Assembly (NCBI GenBank): GCA_950097015.1
Contig: CATNEN010000033.1
Span: forward strand, 4,557,001 to 4,621,000
DNA length: 64,000 nucleotides
Direction of reading: 5' to 3'
Origin: Macrostomum hystrix
Taxonomy: Eukaryota > Platyhelminthes > Macrostomidae
Shown piece after piece: positions 46,017 to 64,000 of the stretch. The stretch's first letter is position 1. Each line of letters starts with the position of its first letter. Position numbers and translations under genes: made by a program. A model generated the notes under the pieces. That model did no database searches, was not told the origin of the DNA, and saw only the letters and a list, made by a program, of their open reading frames with translations.

Positions 46017-47384
46017 CCCGGAGTTTGTCGCGGAGTTTCTGACAGAACTAGCATCCGTTATGGTAGAAACTTTAACTGGGCTGTGCATCTGGCAAAACTG
46101 GGCTGGTGTAATATTAATCTGTCAATCTAACTAAGTGCTATAGCTGATAAACCTGTGTGTGTTATCCCGCTGGCGTGATTGGCTACACTGATGATCATCA
46201 AGCCCAACTGTCTGATGCAAGTGTGGGTTTAATGTTTTCTTTTTGCAAAACCTTAGTCAGTTCACGTACTGAACTCTGATTCTCCAATTTTGCTAGGTCA
46301 CGCGTGGATAAAAATGTTGCAAGATGATTGGCAGCTTCAATGTTTTTAAACAATTTTACTTCCTTGATTAAAACAAATCGCGTTGCAATGTTCGCGCCAA
46401 TTTAACTTGATGCTTCCGTTAATAAATCGAAGAACTATAATATATCTTCATTCTTCATACCATACCACAGCACCCATGTATCGTGTATGAGAAATCGCAA
46501 AGAGCAGCTTCTAGTAAAATTGTTTTGCAAAATGTATTTTTGACTTAATTCATTCGTACTCATGTAATGTTTATATCAATATGTAATAAATGTGTTCAAG
46601 CTTCTTACGACTTAAGCTAGTAAATTAATGGTTGTTTTATAGTTTTTAATGTAGTTTTTTATTGACAGTAATTTTTTAAGGCATATCTTTACAGGTATAT
46701 CTAAAGGTATCACTAATGAAGGTCAGCTTATGTTTCAAGTTTGTAAAATTCGTGAGTAACCATGTGTCAGCTAAGGAGAGGTCCCACAAAAAAGTTTTGC
46801 TTAAAAAATATGTTTTATGAGTATTTGGTCCAATGAGACAGTTTTTTAGCTTTTTTAATGCTATGTATTTGTAAAAATAAAATTATTCTTACAATATATA
46901 AGACATCCAGAACAGTTAGTTCTGTTAGATAAGCCCACTTAAAAATAAGAACATTTTGTATATTATAAGTGCCTAATTCTAGTGTAAGAAAGCCAGTTCT
47001 ATTTATTTCTTTTCAATTCGATCTCACCATTTTCCCATAAACTAGTCTTCTAAATTAGTCATAATGGGGCCCAAAAAGCGACAAAATATAAATGACTAAA
47101 TCAAGAATGAAAACTATGAAACTTTATTACAAAATATAGTTTTTACCTATATCTTAACTTGTTCTATATGACTTTAAGGATTATTTATAGTTTTGCACAA
47201 CTGTTTGGTTGGATTTCATTGTAATGATTTTTTTCAGATGGTGTATTTGTAGATTGTATCAGTTTGGACAAAAATTATATAATTGATTACTGTTGCCAAT
47301 TGGGCCATATCTGCAGCTAATAGCATATCTGCAGCTTTTGCTTGGTCTATCTAAAGGCTGTGCAGTGTTCAGTCCATGGACTAG
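46017..47384. other. AT-rich intergenic
   Basis: Long AT-rich unique sequence; no gene, array or transposon recognised. Confidence 0.5.
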
Positions 47385-47515
47385 TGGGACACCACACCCA
47401 CTCTCACCCTCAGTTACCCAAGCTAATGCAGGTAGCCATTTAATAGCTGTTTCAGTGGAGTCAGGAATCGAACCCCTACCCTTCAAGTAGTGAGTGTAGC
47501 GCTAGGCTAAAACCT
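47385..47515 (-). mobile_element. Possible tRNA-derived SINE
   Basis: The minus strand reads TAGCCTAGCGCTACACTCAC (A-box-like), then GGGGTTCGATTCCTGACTCC (good B box) about 35 bases later, matching a Pol III internal promoter. No cloverleaf or CCA end is evident. Boundaries are uncertain. Confidence 0.4.
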
Positions 47516-47671
47516 AGAGACTTTTAGAACTACTCATTTATTCTAGAAGTTTGGAAGAGTGTAGAAAATCTTACATATTTTTTAAAGCGAGTAGCCATCT
47601 TCTTGTTTAAATAATACAATATCTTGTTCTTGATCATGTCAAATTTTGATCATCTCCTATGTTCTCTATAG

Positions 47672-53831
<6,160 letters not shown>

Positions 53832-53858
<27 letters not shown>

Positions 53859-53993
53859 GGAGCTTGTCACTCTGCGCTGAGGAGCTTGTCACTCTGCGCT
53901 GAGGAGCTTGTCACTCTGCGCTGAGGAGCTTGTCACTCTGCGCTGAGGAGCTTGTCACTCTGCGCTGAGGAGCTTGTCACTCTGCGCTGAGCG
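53832..53993 (+). repeat. 22-bp tandem repeat made from the last codons of Gsr
   Basis: About 7.3 copies of gctgaggagcttgtcactctgc. The first copy encodes the conserved AEELVTL end of the enzyme; the Arg codon and TGA stop (53856-53858) are completed by the start of the second copy. The others lie in the 3' UTR. Confidence 0.95.
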
Positions 53994-54039
53994 ACTGCCT
54001 CCCCCAGCCTGACTGCCTTCAGCGGATCTCCGATGGACA

Positions 54040-57000
54040 ATTTAGGGATCTGACTTTAGAGAGCCTTTGTTAGGACAGATTCAGTCTGCGAGTCTTCCGG
54101 GTGAGGATTAGGGGATCTGTCTTCAGGGGTGGGATTTTAGGATCTGTATTCAGGTAGGATTTGAGGATCTGTCTCCAGGTAGGATTTGGAGATCTGTCTT
54201 CATCTACGATTTGCGGACTGTCTTCAGGTAGGATTTGAGGATCTGTCTTAATCTAGGATTTGAGGATCTGTCTTCATCTAGGATTTGCGGACTGTCTTCA
54301 TCTAGGATTTGAGGATCTGTCTCCAGGTAGGATTTGGAGATCTGTCTTCATCTACGATTTGAGGATCTGTCTTCAGGTAGGATTTGAGGATCTGTCTTCA
54401 GGTAGGATTTGAGGATCTATCTTCATCTAGGATTTGAGGATCTGTCTTCATCTAGGATTTGAGGATCTGTCTTCAGGTAGGATTTTAGGATCTGTCTTCA
54501 TCTACGATTTGAGGATCTGTCTTCAGGTAGGATTTGAGGATCTGTCTTCATCTACGATTTGAGGATCTGTCTTCATCTAGGATTTGCGGACTGTCTTCAT
54601 CTAGGATTTGAGGATCTGTCTTCAGGTAGGATTTGCGGACTGTCTTCATCTACGATTTGCGGACTGTCTTCAGGTAGGATTTGAGGATCTGTCTTCATCT
54701 AGGATTTGCGGACTGTCTTCAGGTAGGATTTGAGGATCTGTCTTCAGGTAGGATTTTAGGATCTGTCTTCATCTACGATTTGAGGATCTGTCTTCAGGTA
54801 GGATTTGAGGATCTGTCTTCATCTAGGATTTGAGGATCTGTCTTCAGGTAGGATTTGAGGATCTGTCTTCAGGTAGGATTTGAGGATCTGTCTTCATCTA
54901 GGATTTGAGGATCTGTCTTCATCTAGGATTTGAGGATCTGTCTTCATCTAGGATTTGAGGATCTGTCTTCATCTAGGATTTGCGGACTGTCTTCATCTAG
55001 GATTTGAGGATCTGTCTCCAGGTAGGATTTGGAGATCTGTCTTCATCTACGATTTGCGGACTGTCTTCAGGTAGGATTTGAGGATCTGTCTTCATCTAGG
55101 ATTTGCGGACTGTCTTCAGGTAGGATTTGAGGATCTGTCTTCATCTAGGATTTGCGGACTGTCTTCATCTACGATTTGCGGACTGTCTTCAGGTAGGATT
55201 TGAGGATCTGTCTTCATCTAGGATTTGAGGATCTGTCTTCATCTAGGATTTGCGGACTGTCTTCAGGTAGGATTTGAGGATCTGTCTTCAGGTAGGATTT
55301 TAGGATCTGTCTTCATCTACGATTTGAGGATCTGTCTTCAGGTAGGATTTGAGGATCTGTCTTCATCTACGATTTGAGGATCTGTCTTCAGGTAGGATTT
55401 GAGGATCTGTCTTCATCTAGGATTTTAGGATCTGTCTTCAGGTAGGATTTGAGGATCTGTCTTCAGGTAGGATTTGAGGATCTGTCTTCATCTAGGATTT
55501 GAGGATCTGTCTTCATCTAGGATTTGAGGATCTGTCTTCATCTAGGATTTGAGGATCTGTCTTCAGGTAGGATTTGCGGACTGTCTTCAGGTAGGATTTG
55601 AGGATCTGTCTTCAGGTAGGATTTTAGGATCTGTCTTCATCTACGATTTGAGGATCTGTCTTCAGGTAGGATTTGCGGACTGTCTTCATCTACGATTTGC
55701 GGACTGTCTTCAGGTAGGATTTGAGGATCTGTCTTCATCTAGGATTTGAGGATCTGTCTTCATCTAGGATTTGCGGACTGTCTTCATCTAGGATTTGAGG
55801 ATCTGTCTTCAGGTAGGATTTGCGGACTGTCTTCATCTACGATTTGCGGACTGTCTTCAGGTAGGATTTGAGGATCTGTCTTCATCTAGGATTTGAGGAT
55901 CTGTCTTCATCTAGGATTTGCGGACTGTCTTCAGGTAGGATTTGAGGATCTGTCTTCAGGTAGGATTTTAGGATCTGTCTTCATCTACGATTTGAGGATC
56001 TGTCTTCAGGTAGGATTTGAGGATCTGTCTTCATCTAGGATTTGAGGATCTGTCTTCAGGTAGGATTTGAGGATCTGTCTTCAGGTAGGATTTGAGGATC
56101 TGTCTTCATCTAGGATTTGAGGATCTGTCTTCATCTAGGATTTGAGGATCTGTCTTCATCTAGGATTTGAGGATCTGTCTTCAGGTAGGATTTGCGGACT
56201 GTCTTCAGGTAGGATTTGAGGATCTGTCTTCAGGTAGCATTTTAGGATCTGTCTTCATCTACGATTTGAGGATCTGTCTTCAGGTAGGATTTGCGGACTG
56301 TCTTCAGGTAGGATTTGAGGATCTGTCTTCAGGTAGGATTTTAGGATCTGTCTTCATCTACGATTTGAGGATCTGTCTTCAGGTAGGATTTGAGGATCTG
56401 TCTTCATCTAGGATTTGCGGACTGTCTTCAGGTAGGATTTGAGGATCTGTCTTCAGGTAGGATTTGAGGATCTGTCTTCAGGTAGGATTTGAGGATCTGT
56501 CTTCATCTAGGATTTGCGGACTGTCTTCAGGTAGGATTTGAGGATCTTTATTCATGGATGGGGACTTGAGCATCTGTCTTCAAGAATTTCGATTTGAGGA
56601 TCTGTCTTCATCTAGGATTTGCGGACTGTCTTCAGGTAGGATTGGGGGTCTGTCTTCAGGTAGGATTGTGGATCTGTCTTCAGGTAGGATTGGGGATCTG
56701 TCTTCAGGTAGGATTTGGGGATCTGTCTTCAAGGATGGGGATTTGGGGATCTGTCTTCAAGGATGGGGATTTGGGGATCTGTCTTCAAGGATGGGGATTT
56801 GGGGATCTGTCTTCAGGTAGGATTAGGGGATCTGTCTTAAGGTAGGATTTGTGGATCTGTCTTCAGGTAGGATTGGGGATCTGTCTTCAAGGATGGGGAT
56901 TTTGGGATCTGTCTTCAAGGATGGGGATTTGGGGATCTGTCTTCAGGTAGGATTTGAGGATCTGTCTTCAGGTAGGATTTGAGGATCTGTCTTCAAGGAT

Positions 57001-57095
57001 GGGGATTTGGGGATCTGTCTTCAGGTATGATTGGGGATCTGTCTTCAGGTAGGATTTGAGGATCTGTCTTCAGGTAGGATTTGTGGATTTCCCTT
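54040..57095. repeat. 24-25-bp minisatellite downstream of Gsr, about 120 copies
   Basis: Units aggatttgaggatctgtctt plus catct or caggt, and a shorter form with gcggactgtcttc. A marker block containing aggattttaggatctg recurs near 54476, 54749, 55291, 55618, 55961 and 56337, suggesting a higher-order period of roughly 330 bp. The right end (56540-57090) changes to aaggatggggatttgggg units. Confidence 0.95.
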
Positions 57096-57787
57096 TTGAT
57101 ATTAGTGTTTAAAGATCTGCCTGCAGGTATGAGGAGTTAATATCTTGCATTCCGTGATTATGGTTTAGAAATCTGTATCGAGGCAGATTTTTCTGTTACA
57201 ATTGCAGATTTGGTAGGGATCTGTGGATCTTTTATCACAACGTACGCCTGGGAGACCCCTAAAGTAGCTTTTTTAAATTTGTTCTTAACTTCGTATTTGT
57301 AAACATATCTCCGACTTCTTCAACTGTTTGTAGCAGACGACACAATGTGACCGCATTGATTATTGATTATAAAACGTGTGCCTACTAAGCTATATTAGAA
57401 GAAACCAATCCAAGTGTTAGAAAGCGTTAAAAATGATTAGGAGAATTAATTTTGCGTGTTAACTGTTCCCTTTTCAACTGTTTTGTATTCATGTTTGTGG
57501 TTGTTTTATAAATACCTTGTTAGCTGCCTAATTGGCCTGATCTTCCAGCCCAGGCAGTTTTTGGCTTTTTATGACAGATAAAAATCTACGAGTACCAACA
57601 ATGTAAAAAAAGGTAGAAAAAACTATATGGAACTTGATTTCTACTCTAATTAAATAGTGACTAGAAATTTATTGTCACATTTTTTTCATTTTATTAACTA
57701 CCGTTTCCTGATACTTTGATACTCTCAGTTCAGTGAAAAAAGATTAAAATGCTATTCATTTTCATTTACATCACACAGAAACCTCTA
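57096..57787. other. Unique AT-rich spacer
   Basis: No gene recognised. Confidence 0.5.
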
Positions 57788-58560
57788 ACTCACAGCACCT
57801 CATCACCTCACACAGCACCTCATCAACTCACACAGCACCTCATCAACTCACACAGCATCTCATCAACTCACACAGCATCTCATCACCTCACACAGCATCT
57901 CATCAACTCACACAGCACCTCATCACCTCACACAGCACCTCATCAACTCACACAGCATCTCATCAACTCACACAGCATCTCATCACCTCACACAGCATCT
58001 CATCAACTCACACAGCACCTCATCACCTCACACAGCATCTCATCAACTCACACAGCATCTCATCAACTCACACAGCACCTCATCACCTCACACAGCATCT
58101 CATCACCTCACACAGCATCTCATCAACTCACACAGCATCTCATCACCTCACACAGCATCTCATCAACTCACACAGCACCTCATCACCTCACACAGCATCT
58201 CATCAACTCACACAGCATCTCATCAACTCACACAGCATCTCATCACCTCACACAGCATCTCATCAACTCACACAGCACCTCATCACCTCACACAGCATCT
58301 CATCACCTCACACAGCATCTCATCAACTCACACAGCACCTCATCAACTCACACAGCATCTCATCACCTCACACAGCATCTCATCAACTCACACAGCATCT
58401 CATCAACTCACACAGCACCTCATCAACTCACACAGCATCTCATCAACTCACACAGCATCTCATCAACTCACACAGCACCTCATCACCTCACACAGCATCT
58501 CATCAACTCACACAGCATCTCATCAACTCACACAGCATCTCATCAACTCACACAGCACCT
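57788..58560. repeat. 20-bp minisatellite, about 39 copies, two binary variants
   Basis: Unit ca(t/c)ctcatca(a/c)ctcacacag with no length change across the whole array. Only two positions vary, each with two states. The long frame through it (57749-58606) is a repeat artefact. Confidence 0.96.
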
Positions 58561-59497
58561 TAGAACCGACTGTGTGCATCATCAATGTTTACTACCAATA
58601 AATTAGGCCATAATTTAAGTTTTGCATTCGCCTTTATGTTTCCTTCTGGAATGCCGTGGCGCGATCCTACCTGCACAGATAGCACAGCTCTAAAATTTAC
58701 ATTATGTTCCTTGTTTTATATTTAGCTGCCCAGTTTAAATGTCACGAGTGTCTGTCTGCGCTTTGGACGCTACAGGTATGCGATCCACTCTAGTGGGAGG
58801 GACTATAGGGGGCTTAGAGAATGCAAAGAAACAGTTTTATTTCCGGAAGAAATCAAGAAGCAAGACAATTCAGTGACATTGCGAACAACAACAACAATAG
58901 ATTTGTCTGCTTCAATTATCTCCAATGACTACGCTCGTAGTTTTTTGTAAAGTGCTTTCCGATGATACGTGCTACTTCAGCACCTGTTTCACCTGCTCCA
59001 TTCTTTCACTAATTCTATAGATTTCTACAAATACTGCTAGTTAATAAAGAAGTTTTGTTTACAATAATTGATCGAACAATGCGACAAGCGTTGTGGGAAA
59101 ATCTTACAAAAAGTTGTACGATAAAAATGGCTAGATTTTGATATTGCTAGAATTCATGAACACAAACAGCCTGCGACAGTCAGGCAATTACTGTCGCAGA
59201 AGTTTTAGATCCTATATTAAAATTATTCTTTTGATTGAGTACTAGTTCAGCAAAGATAAGCACGGGCAGAAAAATTGTTAGTTAGATACGAACGGAGATT
59301 TAATAAATGAGCTATTCAATAAATAGATGCTGCGCCAGATGCTAGAGGTCAAATTGATGGCTCTGATTGATTTTCACCTGCTGCTAAAATCTGTCCACGT
59401 CTCGTTCTGGCTCGCTGGCAGATATTCCTGAAGCTTTCTCGGTTTCTTGAATGTACTGTTGTCAACTCGCGCTGCTGAGGCAGATTATAAATTTCAG
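58561..59497. other. 3' flank of the papilin-like gene
   Basis: AT-rich unique sequence downstream of the minus-strand stop at 59498. AATAAA on the minus strand near 58841-58836 is a distant polyadenylation candidate. No gene seen. Confidence 0.45.
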
Positions 59498-62400
59498 TCA
59501 ACGACGTCGCCGTGCCGCGTCCCGGCTGCTGTCCATACTGTGCTCAAAGCACGAGGAGCAGCAAGTTGACTGTACATAGCTGCACGCTCCCGGCTCTTGC
59601 TGCAGCACCAGGCTGCAGTACTCAGCGTCCTGGTCCACACAGTCCCGTGGAGGCACGGTGGCTGCGGGATGGATTGGAGCTGGTGAGATTCTGCAGCGTG
59701 CTAATGTCAACTTAGCCAACTAAAATCAGTAGCTGGTCGATCCAGGCGACTAGAAACGCCGAGGCATCTCACCCAGTCCTTCCCAGATTTTAGCCCCATT
59801 GGCTCTCAAATAAAGAGCAAGCCACTCCTACCAGAACACAAACACATGCAGACTGCTAGAGGTATATCCTTCTGAACACTCGGGCACATTAAAAAGGAGA
59901 GCAGCCAACAATGCTCACCAGGTATGCACTCGACCGCGAACTTCGTGCAGTCATTGATGTCAAGACAGCTGGGGCGGCAGACATGACCCCTCTGGCAGCT
60001 GTCCTCCTGGCAAGGGGTCACGCACTGGCAGGTGGGGCAGTCGCTCGCGTCTTTTTTGTAGCCGTAGCGGCAGATGGTGTCGCACTGAACGTTACGGCAT
60101 TCTGCAGCGTCAGGGAGACCGGCAGCGAGTGTTCGAGATTGAGGAGAGATATTAAGAACCAGCAATACAATACAACAACAGAGATGTCATTGCCCAGACA
60201 CCAGATTGCAGCCTATCTTAAGAAGGACCCTTCTGCATTTCTGGCGAATAATTTAAGCGGATCGCACTGACGCTTCAAACTCAGCCAACATCGGTCAACC
60301 AAAGCAGTCGAGGCACATACATTTTTTATTCATAACAAAGCTTTGCGTAGCCACGAAAGCCACAGATTTTATCATAGGATGCGACAGCACTCACTCGACT
60401 CTACTTTGATGGCGATCCGCTCCGACTCCACCGTCTGAAACTGGTTGCTGATCCGACAGAAGTAGCTCCCGCTGTCCGACATCTTCAGTGGGCTTAAATC
60501 CAACGACATGCCGATGTCTCGCGGCAGAAAGGCGGCTGAGGAGTTGTCTGCAGCTCCAGGCGGCCTCACCTCTTTGAACCATTGGAACAGGTGCGGCGTC
60601 GGATAGCCCGTCTCAGAGCGGCACTGCAGCCTATTTCGGCCGCCCTCAACGCTTCTGCCATCCAGCCTGATGACCTCCACTGAGGCTCGCAGCGACTCTC
60701 GAAATTCCACTCTCACCTTGGCGCTGGCAGGCGGGCCGGCGCTGTTTGTTGCTTGGCATGTGTACTCGCCCACAGTGGCGGGGCCCGCCGTCAGTGTCAG
60801 ATTGGAGCCCTGAGTCATTTTTTTTAATTATTAGCACTTTTTTTTCAAATAACGAGAAGTACTTTTGGAAATATGCGATTCAGATCATGCTTGAAGCTCT
60901 TTGGGCGAATTAGTATCGATATTAAACTGCGAGTGATTGATTTATAGGAGTGATTTCCATAGGAGGCATATCAGACGACAAACATTACTGCGAAAACTCC
61001 GGCAGACTCACCGTCTCACCCGCCATCGGGGCGCCATTTCTTAGCCAGGTGATTTCCGGCTCCGGCCTGCCGCTGGTTTCACAGGTAAGCTGCACTGCTT
61101 CGCCTCGCACAGTCAGTGGCTGCGCCGGTGCCTGTACACCTAGAACAGCGGCCGGGACCTGAACCTCCAGCCGGATCCGGTGCGACTTCTGGCCTTGCGA
61201 GTTGAAGGCTGAGCACTCATACTCACCAGAATCAGCTTCTGCGACCTGGCGCAGCATCAAACGCTGGCCGTCGACACGGACCCTCTGGCTCTGTGTAACT
61301 GGCCGGTTGTCCTTCAGCCATAGCACCTTCGGCTGTGGCACGCCCAAGAATCCACAGTCCAGACTCAGCAGAACGCCCAACACCTTGACAATTTCTGTCT
61401 CCGTGCCGTTCATCTTGAAGGGAATCGGCTGGAACGGAGGACAGTTGGTGAGCTTCGGCTCGGCTGCAGCAGTTTTCCCATCAGGACAACAGCCGAACGT
61501 TGTCTGGTCGCATGGGACCTCCGGCGGTCGGCTGGTTGTTGGTGGCGGTGACGTCACGTGGGGATCCTGGCAAGCCCGGCCCTGTGCGCAGCCGATCTGA
61601 CAGCACTTCTGCTGTTCGTTTGGGCAGTCCAGGTCGAAGTCGCACTGGCGCTCACAGGTGTCGCTGGAGATTCGGATGGGTGGACAGTCGCCTGGCCGGG
61701 TCACTGCAGTTGTTTCGAATGATATTGTGAGAGCTTGATCGCGCACACACATCACTAAGGCGTAGATTTTAACCCTAATCATCCCAACTCACAAGCTAAG
61801 CACTTGGTGTGCACCTCAGTACACCGCTCGTCACTGCAGCTTGCTTTGCAACGCTCAGTTGGTGGGCATTTTCCCTCACAGGGATCGAAGCAGCTGCAGA
61901 CCAGGCACCCGTTGCTGTTTATCTGCTGAACGTGTTGCTTGTACTTGCAATTTGCCGGACAAGAGCTGGACGGGCACTCTGCAAGAAATAGTAGTTTTCC
62001 TGGTGTCGAATTGCATCCGGCGCTAGTGTGTATAAAATCTAGACAATAAAACTCACGCTTTGTCACCGTCGGGCAGGACGTCTCACAGTCCGTGCGACTC
62101 CAGAATGCGGGGCCGCTCAGCTCCGAGTCGTTGCAGGCCAACGCTGAAGACTGGAGTATGTTGCAGTTGAAATTCTGGAACGCGAAGATCTGACGTAGAT
62201 GAGTTTCAGGGCAGGAGCTGACTGGGGTTTTACTCGTCACGCTGGGTGATTGGCCCAGGCACACATCAATGCTGAAGGTTGTGGTTGGCTTCGGTACGTC
62301 AGTTGAAGTTGAAGTGGCTGCGGTGGTTGTTGCGGTGGTGGTCGTGACCATTGGAGCTGTTGTGGAAGAGACAGCACTGCTCCCTCTGCCTGTGGGCCGT

Positions 62401-63779
62401 ATCGCGACGATGCGCTTGGCTTTACATTGGGTCTTGCACTGCTCGCCTGTGACAAACAGGTTCTGGCTGCCACCACAGCCGTAATACGTGAACTCGTGGC
62501 AGTTTTTCGTTGTACTACTGTAAAAGTACATAGCTCTTTGCGAAGCTTCCACTGTCTGTCCTGGGCAAGTGTGACCGTGCGAAGGAGGGTATAAGCAGGG
62601 ATTGCTCTGCAGCTGACTCTGGCACATCTTGCGGCACTCGTGCATCGTAAGGAAGCGATTCCGGTTGCCAAGGCAACCACCGTAAGTCATTTCGTCGCAT
62701 GCTCCCGTGTCCTGGTTGAAGTAGTAGCGCTTCAAGCTGACATTGCACGGGCCCGTCTCCTTCGGCAAAAGGCAGATCTGGTGGCGCTTTTCCGGGTAGC
62801 AGTAGTTCTTGCAATCTGTCCACGAGCTGAAGAAGTTCAGGTCGCTGCCGTGCCTGCCCATCGACTGGTAGCAGTTAAATGAGGAGCTGTCGTAATAGAA
62901 CCCGAGTCTCTGTCGATTCTCGGCACTGGTATCTCCACTCGGGGGCCTTGAAGGTGCTGGAGCGTCTTTTGGTAGCTGACAGCGGTCCTGCACCATGTCC
63001 AAGGTCATCCAGCCACCACTGCAGAGCTTTTGGTGCGCCTCGCACAAGCTGCCGGGCTGACAAGACGTGGGCGTCACCTGGCACAACGATTGTTTGCTCG
63101 AGACTGAAAAGCATTGATGAAAAGAAGGTTCCAGAGAGAAAAAAGTTCATTACAGATAGCTCGTAGTTCCTTAATATGATAATCATTATCATGTTTCTGT
63201 ATCACAGTTGCGATGTCTATTCCACTCTTATATACGAGATTATAGCTAGTTCATCATTTTTCTAAGCACCAATAAGCAACCAGTCAGTGACTTCAAAGGC
63301 TTTTTTGAAGCTTTGGAATCTATGAATTTCCTTACCATAGTTCTTGCAGGCGTAGATGCAGTCTTCGGCGGTCTCGAAATTGTTGCCGTTGCCACCGCAG
63401 CCAGTGTACTTAAATACCGAGCACTTATTCCTCTTTGAGTCATAAAAGAACCTCAAAAGCCTCTTCCCGTCCGTCATCGGACAGGAGCCTGCTGACGGTC
63501 GTAGGCCGCAGACTCGGCCTTGAACCAGCAGAGGCGCTTGGCCCTCCGCTATCGGCAGGCGGCTGTTGTGGGCAGACGCGCGCTGTGGCGGTGACGTTGC
63601 TGGTTCAACAATACAAGTCTTTTGGCACGCAACCTCATCGAAGAATCGATTTTTGTTGCCATGGCATCCAGTGTAGGCGAACGACAGGCACTTACGCTGC
63701 TCTGGGCTGTAGTAGTAACGAATCAGCTCTTTTCCCTGCGAGGCGCACGCACCGGGGTCCTTCGGTAAGCTGCAGAGCT
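59498..63779 (-). CDS. Ppn: Papilin-like extracellular matrix protein, 3' part (continues beyond window)
   Basis: Minus-strand exons 63779-63336, 63103-62057, 61978-61793, 61703-61012, 60809-60395, 60101-59919 and about 59679-59498. Phases agree (mostly phase 1) except that a more attractive last acceptor at 59690 would break frame. Domain order: two Kunitz domains (CSLPKDPGAC..., CGLRPSAGSC...); a degenerate Kunitz-like segment; two further Kunitz domains (CLLPKETGPC..., CLYPPSHGHTC...); a Thr-rich linker; another Cys-poor Kunitz-like segment; an antistasin-like Cys-rich exon; a WAP-type domain (CERQCDFDLDC...QKCCQIGC); the papilin hallmark TTFGCCPDGKTAA; three Ig domains (DSGEYECSAFNSQG, VGEYTCQATNSAG, DSGSYFCRISNQ); a second antistasin-like exon; and a C-terminal PLAC domain (CSYVQSTCCSSC). 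This is the papilin order. The thrombospondin/ADAMTS-like front half would lie past 64000. Papilins are secreted basement-membrane proteins. P1 positions of readable Kunitz domains are Ala, Pro and Asn, not Lys/Arg, so trypsin inhibition is not expected. Confidence 0.85.
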
Positions 63780-64000
63780 CTGAGATTGGAGAATGGCGAA
63801 ATTTTTGGGCTGGTGGACCACACACAGAGCTGCACCGTTGAATACTGCGAACAGATTTCTAAGTCGGAAGGTCATGTCCGGCTGGCGGCACGCATCTAAG
63901 GGCCCTCTGTTGCTACATCCCATCCTATATCCTATTTTTCGTTTTCTGTGTGTGCCGGCTTACATTCCGTCAGCGTGATCTTCTACCTGTATTCCACTGC
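63780..64000 (-). other. Intron upstream of the first visible papilin-like exon
   Basis: The exon at 63779 opens with a consensus acceptor (CCAATCTCAG at 63789-63780) and needs one base from an earlier exon. No such exon is recognisable before the window ends. Confidence 0.55.

Noticed and set aside
57749-58606. 285-codon frame rich in His/Ser/Thr
   Set aside because: 20-bp array; the period cycles through three frames to give a 60-bp repeat without stops.
61979-62056. Reading straight through 61.98-62.06 kb as one exon
   Set aside because: The 78-bp segment has a consensus donor and acceptor, is a multiple of 3 and lacks stops by chance, and removing it restores antistasin-like cysteine spacing.

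Overview
This is a metazoan (invertebrate) nuclear window. Genes are split into small exons with consistent GT-AG introns. They encode animal extracellular modules (Kunitz, WAP, Ig, PLAC, fibrinogen-like, PAN-like), promoters carry heat-shock elements, CCAAT boxes and TATA boxes, and transposon relics are mixed in. About 40% of the window is minisatellite in at least fifteen unrelated arrays. This suits a repeat-rich spiralian genome; a free-living flatworm such as Macrostomum is a guess that the sequence alone cannot confirm.

Layout. 0-14 kb: six large tandem arrays (32, 27, about 21-23, 17 and 24 bp units plus a GT microsatellite), with one small candidate secreted peptide at 3167-3496. 14.4-17.3 kb (-): a three-exon divergent protein kinase. 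19.1-22.1 kb (-): a ten-exon secreted protein with two Kunitz-type domains and four tandem exons encoding an unrecognised module with the core HVTRxYW. 23.3-23.9 kb: a LINE relic. 24.7-26.6 kb (-): a RING-CH (MARCH-type) membrane ubiquitin ligase behind a heat-shock-type promoter. 29.4-29.9 kb (-): a small membrane protein. 30.1-31.8 kb: a decayed Tc1/IS630-like transposon and a large inverted repeat. 32.3-46.0 kb: a fibrinogen-related (FReD) cluster with two intact genes and one truncated copy. A broken Ty3/gypsy element with 5-bp target duplications (37.9-42.3 kb) and an orphan heat-shock promoter lie inside that cluster. 47.7-53.9 kb (+): a complete six-exon glutathione reductase gene whose four long introns each carry a different minisatellite, with a fifth at its stop codon. 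54-58.6 kb: two more arrays. 59.5-64 kb (-): the 3' part of a papilin-like gene.

Functionally the genes look independent. The recurring theme is secreted or extracellular proteins (papilin-like, Kunitz/HVTRxYW protein, FReDs), with glutathione reductase as the one clear housekeeping enzyme. No CRISPR array, rRNA or convincing tRNA gene was seen. Exon boundaries come from reading splice signals and checking that phases join; transcript data were not available.
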